In this document: piece after piece, positions 56,320-64,000 of the stretch
Layout of the letters: every line of letters starts with the position of its first letter
Numbering within the stretch: the first letter of the stretch is position 1
Assembly (NCBI GenBank): GCA_012845835.1
Contig: JABAKD010000023.1
Coordinates: 21,980,203-22,044,202, forward strand
DNA length: 64,000 nucleotides
Reading direction: 5' to 3'
From: Undaria pinnatifida
Lineage: Eukaryota > Sar > Phaeophyceae > Laminariales > Alariaceae
Notes under the pieces: generated by a model
Database searches by the model: none
What the model was told of the DNA's origin: nothing
What the model saw: the letters and a program-made list of their open reading frames with translations, nothing else
Made by a program: the position numbers and the translations under genes

Positions 56320-57955
56320 AGATCATTTGGAAGGGTTTCGTAAGATAAGGTTGGCGTTTTGTCTTCGGGAAAGTTAGGAAATAGATCGGAGGCACGTGTC
56401 TCCGATCTCGGAAGTCGTCCGGGGCTCTGGTGGAATCGAATAAAGCTACGTCTCTGCGAAGGCAAAGATAGGGAGTACTCTCCGAGGACCTGCTCAATTG
56501 GCAGAACTGCAGGAGGCACTCTGTGTCCCCGCCCAGTATCCTTACAAATGGCGTCGTCTTAAGCTTGACTTGCTATTGTGGCAGCGTTCCTCCAACCCCT
56601 CCGATATATATTTTTTGTGGCGATTTTCTTTGCTTTCCGTCGAGCCCACGACCCCTGTTCCTTCACAGGTGGCTTCTCAATGGAGGGAGCACCCTTCCTG
56701 CTACAACGGCGACCACAACAGGAGTGAGATGGCAGGGGCCCCTCCTGTTGGTCGCCGGGCACGTACCACACGGACTACACCTTCCAACTACATGCGGACG
56801 ACACTGCTCTTCGGAGCACACTCCTCGTCTCGGCTTTTGGTCGCATCAGTTCCCTGTCAGCTGTGTCACATAGACCACCCCGCAGCGGAACTGCCCAAGC
56901 CCCACCCATCAGACTTGTTTGCTCCGCGCTCAGCCAGCAAGTTACACTGCACGTTTCCGCGAGCTGCCAGCACAAGCCCCAAGATCGCCCGTCGACTTGT
57001 ACTTTTTTTTGCGCTACGGGGCTGAGGCATATGCACGACGCCCCACGGGCAAGCATACTGGAATCAACCCTTCGAAGGACCATTGACGGGGACTTCGCTT
57101 GCTGAGAGAGCCCATCGGCCTGCATACGCCTTGGCTGACGGAGCCAGACCGACCTTCGCGGGACCCCCTTGGACTACGGGCACCGTGCTCTAGGAGCTCA
57201 TGTAGGGGCTCCTTCCCTGTGGTCCTCCCTGGGAAGGAACAGGCGGTGCTCGTGGAATGATTGGGCTTTCTCGTTTGTCGATTTTTTCCAGTACACGCGT
57301 TATCGCATGGGTTTCAGGACATGCGTCGACCGTCTTGCGCGTCGAACAAACTGCTGTGCTCATTTTCTGCTGAAATAGTACAGGTACTAATTTGACGCAA
57401 CCCGGACCCCTCCCCGATCTTTCGCGATCAACAGCTTTCCACTGCGTCACGTAGCTTCAACCACCATCATGTACGCAGCGCTACCAACTACAGTGCAGCA
57501 TAACGGGCTCGCTGTCAATACATGCCATATACCGCCGGATTATCTGCTGTAGAAGTCACTGTACAGCAGTCGAGCCGCCTACTTTGCTCCTGCCCATCCA
57601 CCACATAGCTCGACCCTTCACTGCCCCAGCGTCCACAGTTACAGCATTGCAGCTCTGACACCTTCCGCTGCTGTGCGAGTGCTCCTTGCAAGTTCGATTC
57701 GAGAGCTTTTTTCGTCTTGGCCCCCCCCATGCCGAGAACTCAAATTTAGTGAACGCTGAAACTCTGCGCTGGCTTTTTTGGGCAAGGATGTCGGCGTGTG
57801 CGATGCCCTATATTCCACCATTCATGGGTACGCGGGGGCCGATACCACACTTTGTGTGGGCACAGCTGCGATAGTGCGGCACTCTGCACTGCTGTCAACG
57901 CAACTATCCCTTCATAGTGCGGTCGGTGTGGGTACGGCATTTTTTCAGCTGTCCA
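56320..57955. other. Unassigned stretch
   Basis: Open frames at 56498-57025 and 57169-57378 show no domain and no conserved features. No repeat found. Confidence 0.4.
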
Positions 57956-57974
57956 GGCGTTATTAGGCTGTTTT

Positions 57975-58300
57975 TCTATTGCCGGTACATGTGCTGCCCT
58001 TCCACAATGCTGCTAAGATAAATGCTGCATTTTTTCTTTTTGCAGCTGTCACGACGGATACTGTCCGTTGCAATGGGGTTTACAGTTGGCGGAGACGCTG
58101 AGCACTAAACTTTTGCCGCAAACGCCGCCTTTCTGCTGCTGTTGGTACATGTGCTGCCCTTCACGATGCTGCTAGGGTCCATGCCGGCATTATTTTTTTC
58201 TCTGCACATGTTCGGACAGCTACTGCCCGTTATAGAGCGTTTACTCCAGTTCGCGGAGATACTGCGCTTTACAGCTATTAACAGCGCAAGTGGGGATCAG
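57975..58300. repeat. ~164-bp tandem repeat, two diverged units
   Basis: GGTACATGTGCTGCCCTTC recurs at about 57981 and 58145, with GTTTAC.CCAGTTCGCGGAGA-type matches further on. Confidence 0.7.
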
Positions 58301-58339
58301 GCCGTTTGATGCGGTACTTGGGGACAAACAGCCTTTCGT

Positions 58340-58925
58340 ATTCGGCTGCGGGCGTACACACCTTTTCTACAGCTGGTCGTGGTATTATACTACCCTTTTT
58401 AAGGCGGATAGTGTTGTCGTCACCAGTGGTCACAGGAGCAATCTTGCAGCAATTAGCACTACTGTAGGCTCGACCGTCCCTCGATAGTGCGGTCGGTGGG
58501 GGAACTGCCTTTTTCGGACGCTATACTACCCATCTTGGTGCGGTTGGAATTGCCGTCACCTGTCAACACAGCAGCGATTCTACAGCAATCAACACTACTG
58601 TAGGCGCGATCGTCCCCCTATAGCGCAGACGGTAGGGAAACTGTCTTGTTCGGGGGTTATACTGCCCATGTTTGTGCGGTTGGTATCTATGGGCACAGCA
58701 ACGACAATGCAGCGAGCAGCACTACTGTAGGCGCAACCGCCCCCCTATAGTGCTGTCGGTGGGGAAACTACATTGTTCGGGGGTTATACTGCCCATTTGT
58801 GCGGTTGGTATTGTCGGTGCCTATGGGCACAGCAACAATGCAGCGAGCAGCACTACTGTAGGCGCGACCGTCCCCTTTTAGTGCGGTTGGTGGGGAAACT
58901 ACTTGGTTCAAGCGTTGTACTGATC
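58340..58925. repeat. ~131-bp tandem repeat, about four units
   Basis: ACTACTGTAGGCGCGACCGTC and GTGCGGTTGG(T/A)ATTG recur near 58459, 58590, 58725 and 58855, with GGGGAAACTACATTGTTCGG between. Confidence 0.85.
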
Positions 58926-58929
58926 TTGT

Positions 58930-59300
58930 CCTCTGATTGGCGACATGTACAACCCTCTACTGTGCTATCCCCCCCTACACTACTGTCTGGGCGGATGCTG
59001 CCCGTTTTTTTTATACGGTTAGCGGCGCGATCCTCTACTGTGCTACCCCCCCTACACTACTGTTGGGGCGGATGCTGCCCGTTTTTTTAACAGTTGGCGG
59101 CGCGATCCTCTACTGTGCTACCCCCCCCTACACTCTGTTGGGGCAGATGCGGCCCGTGTTTCTTACGGTTGGCTGCGCGATCCTATACGGTGCCCCCCCC
59201 CCCCTACACTACTATTAGGGCAGATGCTGCCCGTTTTTTTTTCATACGGTCGCCTGCGCGATCCTCTACTGTGCTACCCCCCCCGACACTTCTGTTGGGC
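58930..59300. repeat. ~77-bp tandem repeat, about five units
   Basis: GGGCGGATGCTGCCCGTTTTT, ATACGGTTGGC.GCGCGATCC and TCTACTGTGCTACCCCCCC recur at 58990, 59067, 59142 and 59220. Confidence 0.9.
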
Positions 59301-60075
59301 GACCCGTCACTGTGCTACCCCCCTACACCACACCTAGCTTAAACGCTGCCCGTTTTGTTGCGATGAGTGTCGGCGTATTGGGCGACCCTTCACTGTACTA
59401 CCCCCCTACACTACACCTAGGATAAATGCTGCCTGTTTTAGTGCGATGCGTGTCGGCGTGTTGGGCGACCCTTGACTGTGCTACCCCCCTACACTACACC
59501 TAGGTTAAACGCTGCCCGTTTCGGTGCGATGAGTGTCGGCGTGTTGGGCGACCCTTTACTGTGCTTCCCCATACACTACACCTAGGATAAATGCTGCCCG
59601 TTTTGGTGCGATGAGTGTCGGCGTGTTGGGGGATCCTTCACTGTGTTACCCCCCTACACTACACCTAGGTTGAACGCTGCCCGTTTTGGTGCGATGAGTG
59701 TCGGCGTGTTGGGCGACCCTTCACTGTGTTACCCCCCTACACTACACCTAGGTTAAATGCTGCCCGTTTTGGTGCGAAGAGTGTCGGCGTGTTGGGCGAC
59801 CCTTTACTGTGCTACTCCCTTACGCTGCACCTAGCTTAAATGCTGCCTGTTTTGGTGCGAGGAGTGTCGCCGTGTTGGGCGACCCTTCACTGTGCTACCC
59901 CCCTACACTACACCTAGGTTAAATGCTGCCTGTTTCGGTGCGAAGAGCGTCGGCGCGTTGGGCGACTCGTTGTTGTGCTGCCCCCCTACACTGCACACAG
60001 GATAAATGCTTCCTCTTTTGATGCGATGGACGTGGGCGTTTTGGTGCAACCCTATACTGTGCTGCCCCACAGCAG
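59300..60075. repeat. ~83-bp tandem repeat, nine units
   Basis: ACACCTAGGTTAAATGCTGC, CGTTTTGGTGCGATGAGTGT and GGCGACCCTTCACTGTGCTA recur every 82-84 bp from 59332 to 59993. The unit shares GCTGCCCGTTTT and CTGTGCTACCCCCC with the 77-bp array next to it. Confidence 0.93.
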
Positions 60076-60212
60076 GGGTCAGTTCTGCCCATCTTGGTCT
60101 CAATCCTTGCTAGCACACAGATTCCTTCATTACTCGCTGTGGTGACTCCACAACAATACATCGACCTTCGTCGCTCCTTCACGCGTCGCCCTCGTCCGCC
60201 CCCCCCCTCCCG

Positions 60213-60243
<31 letters not shown>

Positions 60244-60251
60244 ACCCCCCC
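60213..60251. repeat. Poly(C) tract, 31 C plus interrupted run
   Basis: Homopolymer of 31 C followed by A and eight C, in a longer C/T-rich stretch. Confidence 0.95.
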
Positions 60252-60367
60252 CACAAGCACGATGTCTACCAGTGACGATGCGGGCTACTCGGCCAGACTG
60301 CGGTCCTCCACGCGCCCCATCCAGGAGGCCCAGGAAGAAGGAAGGCAACGCTCAAGGCCCCGCCATA

Positions 60368-60925
60368 CACCCAGCAGTAGCACAGCACAAAAGTGCGGCA
60401 TGGTCGGGTGACAACATGGCAGGTTACGACAAAGGCAACATACCGCAGTAAAGCGAGGACACGCCACGCGCACGTGGTGTTGGCTGCTGCTGCTGCTGCT
60501 AGGCGGCAGGGTCGTAGCGTTGTGCTCTCCACATGATGTCTGTTGCATGTCATCTGTGATCTTCGCAAAAAAAAACAGAAAAAACTATAAACAGTACGCT
60601 AAAAACTATCTCTACGGACGGAAATATAAGGCCGGTTTGATGTACTAATTTTTAAATCAAACGGTACCTATATTTTCACCCATAGTGGCACGATAAATGA
60701 ACACACTTACCCAGCAGCACAGCAGAAAGGTGCGGTATGGTCCCGTGACAAATGACAGGTTCCGACAAAAGCAACTCGCCGCAGTATAGCGAGGAAACGT
60801 CACGCGCACATGGTGTTGCCTGCCGTCGCTGCTGGGCTGCGCCGTTGCTGCTGGGCTGCAATGTCGTACCGTTGTGCCCTCCGCATTTTGTCTGTTGTCT
60901 GTCGTCTGTGATCTTCGCAAAAAAA
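60368..60925. repeat. ~200-bp direct duplication separated by ~130 bp
   Basis: 60368-60575 and 60706-60925 share CACCCAGCAG, GTGCGGTATGGTC, GCGAGGA.ACG.CACGCGCAC, GTTGCTGCTG and CTGTGATCTTCGCAAAAAAA. The intervening DNA is unassigned. Confidence 0.85.
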
Positions 60926-61387
60926 CACAAGAACGTTACGTAAAAAAAACTGCCCCTCATGCAGAAATCTAGGGGTTTCACCTAACCAATTCACGTCGGC
61001 GGAAAAGCATTGGGCCTTTCAACGGAGATCCCAGGGCCTTCTTATCCGCCCCCGCATGCAAGAAATAGAAGAGCGTACGTACACCGGGCGCGACACACTG
61101 CACGGATCGCGCTCAATCCTCGACCACAGTGAACGAACGAAAACTCCATGTCGACCCACTTAGCGTCTTGGCTAAACGTGCGCGTACGAAGAGATATGAG
61201 CAAAAACAAACGAAATGTGACATATATTACTACTCGTACAAACGGATCATAACGCATGCGTCGCGTTTTCGTTCGCCCTAACCATGGCATCCCAACAGGG
61301 TTACACGACGGTCGTGTGTATGTTCGCTATACATGGGTTCCCACAGGGCTAAAGCGGTGGTGGAGGAGGCGGGGGAGCAGACCTCAC

Positions 61388-61461
61388 CTGCAGTGTGGAA
61401 TGGTGGGCGTGAAGTGAATCTGTACGAAGCTCTCACCGTCGTTAACCACGACTGCTTCCAG
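61388..61461 (-). CDS. MIP18 family exon, FTPTIPHC block
   Basis: Seventy-four nucleotides encode 24 codons ending in FTPTIPHC plus the first two bases (AG) of a serine codon completed by the next exon. The cysteine in PHC is the conserved reactive residue of CIA2 proteins. Donor CTGCAG|GTGAGG, acceptor AAATCTAG|CTGGAA, phase 0 at its 5' side. The upstream exon's LKVVS joins directly to LEAVVV here, giving the expected beta-strand spacing. The following intron is 31 kb and holds most of the mobile elements of the window. Confidence 0.88.
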
Positions 61462-61489
61462 CTAGATTTTTACCGAAGGTACGTATACG

Positions 61490-62300
61490 CGAACACACGC
61501 ATACGCATAAAGCAACGGGGGGGGGCGGGGGAGGGCAGGGGGGGCGGGAGGGGACCAGAGGAATGAGAAAAAAGAAGAGACGGAAAGCGGGGGAATGGGG
61601 GGGGGAGGGCGCACGAAACGCGAACACATGCGCGGGTACAGAGGAGGGCAGGGGGGGTGGGTGGATGAGGGGGAGTGTACCCAGTTTGTGCGTGGCCGTA
61701 GTCGTATGACCATAGATCCTCGCATCCCTACTATGACGGAACGGAGCACTTCGGGTTTTCACCAACCAGGCAGACATTGCTTGCACTAAGCGCGAAGCGC
61801 CGTGAGATGTTCGGCGAGTCGCATGAACGCATGAACGGTGAACTGCATCATTCCAAGAACCGCTTGTAAGACGGACTTCCGCACCTTGTGCCTACTTGTT
61901 TATGGATGACATCGCCAACGAGTTACTTTGTTTTCTGGTGTGGCCACCCCAGAGACAGCAATGGGTATTACTATGTAACTGCCTCATGGGCCCCTTACCA
62001 TATGCACGCTACGCGATGCGATCATTCCCCTTGTGTGGAAGCAGGGTTCTCCACCCCGCACAATGTGATTTAACTCATCAACCATGGGGTGAAGGGGAGG
62101 GAGGGCAAATATGCACACCCGCGCAGGTACAAAGGAAGGGGGTGGGGGGAGGGTGCAAACGCCAACACGCACCCAGGGGAAAACGGGAGGGGCAGGGGGG
62201 CGGGGCACGCAAACGCGAACAAACGCATAGGAACAAAAGAGCTTAGGTAGGGGGGGGGGGGGGGGGGGCTGGGAAGCAATGAGATGCAGGGTGCTAGCCA
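61490..62300 (-). mobile_element. LINE 3'-end fragment (C-tail family) in MIP18 intron
   Basis: About 61650-62075 is the longest clear copy of the family also at 13545-13970, here sense on minus. It ends at GTGGGTACACT-like sequence with a C-rich tail (G-rich on plus, 61515-61680). Purine-rich GCGAACACACGC-type repeats and a G19 run (62250-62268) surround it. Confidence 0.6.
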
Positions 62301-62776
62301 CCTCAAGTTTGGAGGTACGCTGCTACGAACTACATACGACCTGGGAACACCTATTATACGTGGTAATAATTAGTACGATCTAAGAGCCTTTTGGGACCCA
62401 GGTATGGCGACAAAAAAACGACGATCGCACTCTTATCAAGCGTCCAGGGAGAGCGCGCAGCAGCACGTACGAGGATGAGCAAGCAGAAGCGTATCGCACA
62501 GATCCTTGCATTGCAGTGTTCAGACAAGTCCCCAACCCCAATGCCCCGGGCTGCTTCGTGTAGTCTATGAGGCTGCCGTACCTCACCCAACAGCAGCCCC
62601 ATCCAAGTGCAACCCGATGTACAATCCCATGGCCTAGTTATGCATCGAATTACAGAATAAAACACAAATCGGGATTTCAACGATACTGGGTAGTTCTTCA
62701 GTTGAGCCCCGTCAATCACAAATACGTCGGCCAACCTGTGTTACCTCTATTGTGGCACTGGGTGTCAACCGCTCAC

Positions 62777-62914
62777 CGAAACGACTTTGAGTTGCTCCAG
62801 TGTCAGAGGGTGCTCCGGATCATTGACATGCCTGATCAAATCGAAAACTTCTTCAGCGTCAATCGCATCGCGGGACGAAAAGCTCGCCGCGCCTAGCGTG
62901 GTGCTCGTTCGGCT
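62777..62914 (-). CDS. MIP18 family exon (first visible), EVFDLIR-NDPEHP block
   Basis: Encodes 46 in-frame codons ending in [20 protein letters not shown] and then LKVVS, the signature N-terminal half of the MIP18/DUF59 domain. The donor after position 62777 reads TCG|GTGAGC, phase 0. The proposed acceptor is CCTCCCTAG at 62915-62916, supported by a pyrimidine-rich lead and an in-frame TAG just upstream. The first ~15 residues (S/T/A-rich) are not conserved in the family, so the 5' border could lie a little further in. No in-frame ATG is present, so an earlier exon must exist. Three decayed copies of this exon lie immediately to the right (63080-63790). Confidence 0.85.
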
Positions 62915-62967
62915 CTAGGGAGGTCATAACGTCACGGAAAGGGCAGAGGGAAGACGGGGGGAGGTAG

Positions 62968-63052
62968 GGGTGTTCTCATTTTATGTATCGCCATAGTCCT
63001 ATGGCCATAGGCCCTCGCATCCCTACAATGCCGGGACGGGAAACGTCGGGGG
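62968..63052 (-). mobile_element. LINE 3'-end fragment, short copy
   Basis: GTGTTCTCATTTTATGTATC and ATCCCTACAATGCCGGGACG match the family core, bounded by G-rich DNA on both sides. Confidence 0.55.
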
Positions 63053-63079
63053 AAGGGGAGGGAGGGGGGGGGGGGGGGA

Positions 63080-63213
63080 ATCATTGACATGACCGATCAA
63101 AAATCGATTTGTTCTTCAGCGTCGATGGCATCGCGGGATGAAAAGCTCGCGGTGCCCAACGGGGTATTCGCTCTGCTCTAAAGAGGTCACTACACATGGA
63201 AGCGGAGAGGCAG
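63080..63213 (-). pseudogene. Decayed duplicate of MIP18 exon, copy 2
   Basis: ATCATTGACATG, CTTCTTCAGCGTC, ATCGCGGGATGAAAAGCTCG and GAGGTCA match 62817-62946 (exon plus its acceptor side). The frame is broken within EVFDLI. It begins directly after a G-run. Confidence 0.7.
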
Positions 63214-63214
63214 G

Positions 63215-63300
63215 GCGGGGGGCTTATTTTCCGTTTGCCTAAGTCATTTGACCATTAACCACGCATGTCCTTTTCGAGACGGAGCACTGTTGGGGGGAGG
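63215..63300 (-). mobile_element. LINE-A-type 3' end fragment
   Basis: TTGCCTAAGTCATTTGACCA and CGGAGCACTGTT match LINE-A 3' coding end at 30961-31025 more closely than the other family members do. Confidence 0.6.
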
Positions 63301-63312
63301 GATAAGTTATTG

Positions 63313-63430
63313 GCGTATGCCGGATCCCCTCGTCAACTCGAACGCTTGTTAAGCGTCGACACCATGGCCGGACGAAACGCTCTCAGCGTCCGATCAGGGT
63401 TCGCTTGACGCTAAGGAGGCCATATATTAC
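63313..63430 (-). pseudogene. Decayed duplicate of MIP18 exon, copy 3
   Basis: Weaker match to 62830-62946 (AACGCTTGTTAAGCGTCGAC, GGACGAAACGCTCTCAGC, GCTAAGGAGGCCATA); several changes and stops. Confidence 0.55.
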
Positions 63431-63471
63431 AGAAGGGGGGAGAAGGCAGGGGAGGGGAAGGGGGGGGGGTG

Positions 63472-63700
63472 GACACAATTTGTGCATGGCCGTAGTCGTA
63501 TGATCATAGATCCTCGCATCCCTGCTATGCCGGGACGGAGCACGTCGGGGTTTCACCAACCAGGCAGACATTGCTTGCACCGAGCGCGAAGCGCCGTGAG
63601 GTGTTCGGCGGGTCGCATGAAGGGTGAACTGCATCCTTCCAAGAACCGCTCGTGAGAGACTTCGGCACCTCGTGCCTAATTTCTTGCTTATGGATGACAG
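63472..63700 (-). mobile_element. LINE 3'-end fragment with G-tract
   Basis: ACAATTTGTGCATGGCCGTAG through AGCGCGAAGCGCCGTGAGG to AACTGCATCCTTCCAAGAAC; about 230 bp of the family. A G-rich tract (63432-63470) is its C-tail on the sense strand. Confidence 0.65.
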
Positions 63701-63716
63701 CACCAATGAGTACGGG

Positions 63717-63790
63717 CGGGAGATGAAACGCTCAAGGCGTCCGTCGAGGGACACGCTCGGCTTTAAATAGGCTACGCGTCATGGAAGGAG
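63717..63790 (-). pseudogene. Decayed duplicate of MIP18 exon, copy 4
   Basis: GATGAAACGCTCAAGGCG, GCTCGGCTTTAAATAGGCTA and GTCATGGAAGG match the acceptor-side half of the exon unit (62872-62946). Most of the coding part is gone. Confidence 0.45.
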
Positions 63791-63842
63791 AGAGGGGGGT
63801 GGGGGGGCAGGAAAGGAGAAGGGGGGCGGGGGGGGGGGGGCG

Positions 63843-64000
63843 GGTGTACTCAGTTTGTACATGGCCGTAGTCGTATGGCCATAGACCCTTGCACCCCTAG
63901 GTATGCCGGGACGGAGCACGTCGGGTTTTCAACAACCAGGCAGGCATTGCTTGCACCAAGCGCGAAGCGCCGTGAGGTGTTCGGCGAGTCGCATGGACGG
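63843..64000 (-). mobile_element. LINE 3'-end fragment at window edge
   Basis: GTGTACTCAGTTTGTACATGG to GTGTTCGGCGAGTCGCATGG, same family, preceded by G-rich DNA (63785-63842) and cut by the window end. Confidence 0.65.

Larger units (their letters stand above)
14559..62914 (-). other. MIP18/CIA2 family gene, span of visible exons
   Basis: Four short minus-strand exons with GT-AG borders join into one reading frame of 429 nt (142 residues plus stop). It reads as the DUF59/MIP18 fold of CIA2 (FAM96, plant AE7). In this family the protein works with CIAO1 and MMS19 to deliver iron-sulfur clusters to cytosolic and nuclear enzymes such as DNA polymerases and helicases. Motifs appear in the family order: EVFDLIR, NDPEHP, TLEQL, FTPTIPHC (the conserved reactive cysteine), [30 protein letters not shown]. 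Exon phases are compatible at each join: 0, then AG|C, then G|TA. Introns are 1315, 31161 and 15451 bp. The family is usually about 150-160 residues, so only a short N-terminus is missing, probably beyond the right edge. Introns are filled with the transposons listed below. Family identity is strong by motif; whether the locus is expressed cannot be told from sequence. Confidence 0.87.

Noticed and set aside
56498-57025. 175-residue plus-strand frame after LTR-3
   Set aside because: No recognisable domain, overlapping alternative frames of similar length; not supported as a gene.

Overview
Eukaryotic nuclear DNA: one host gene stretched across most of the window and buried under transposable elements. 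Evidence for a eukaryote: GT-AG introns with split codons, several retroelement classes, a DNA element, satellites and a short TTAGGG-type telomere-like tract. The moderately GC-rich sequence and retroelement mix would fit a marine stramenopile such as a brown alga. That placement is a low-confidence inference, because no rRNA or organellar marker is present.

The best host gene is on the minus strand. Four exons (62914-62777, 61461-61388, 30226-30114, 14662-14559) join in frame into the C-terminal 142 residues of a MIP18/CIA2 family protein, the cytosolic iron-sulfur cluster targeting factor. Its three visible introns are about 1.3, 31.2 and 15.5 kb, so the gene exceeds 48 kb. Its N-terminal exon or exons are not seen and may lie beyond the right edge.

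Layout. 1-6912 (minus): 5' part of a non-LTR retrotransposon (called LINE-R here) whose ORF carries RING-type zinc fingers and one in-frame UAG, then stays open to the window edge. 8.8-12.5 kb: internally deleted Ty3/gypsy element, itself interrupted by a MITE carrying telomere-like repeats. 14.6-30.1 kb (last MIP18 intron): a ~209-bp satellite, duplications, a decayed multi-frame ORF, a PIF/Harbinger-like inverted-repeat element and arrays of a palindromic motif. 30.2-61.4 kb (large intron): a nest of elements. LINE-A (minus) is split by Copia-1 (32404-37372). Next to it lies a second, 5'-truncated LINE-R copy (plus), split by Copia-2 (45045-51220, TSD GAAGC) and followed by a further LTR element (51386-56319). 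Then come tandem arrays with changing period (57.9-60.1 kb). 61.4-64 kb: MIP18 exons among G-rich tracts, LINE 3'-end fragments and three decayed copies of one exon.

Nearly all retroelement genes are broken by stops, frameshifts or active-site changes. The MIP18 exons are the only well-supported host coding sequence. Long stretches have no recognisable content and are stated as such.
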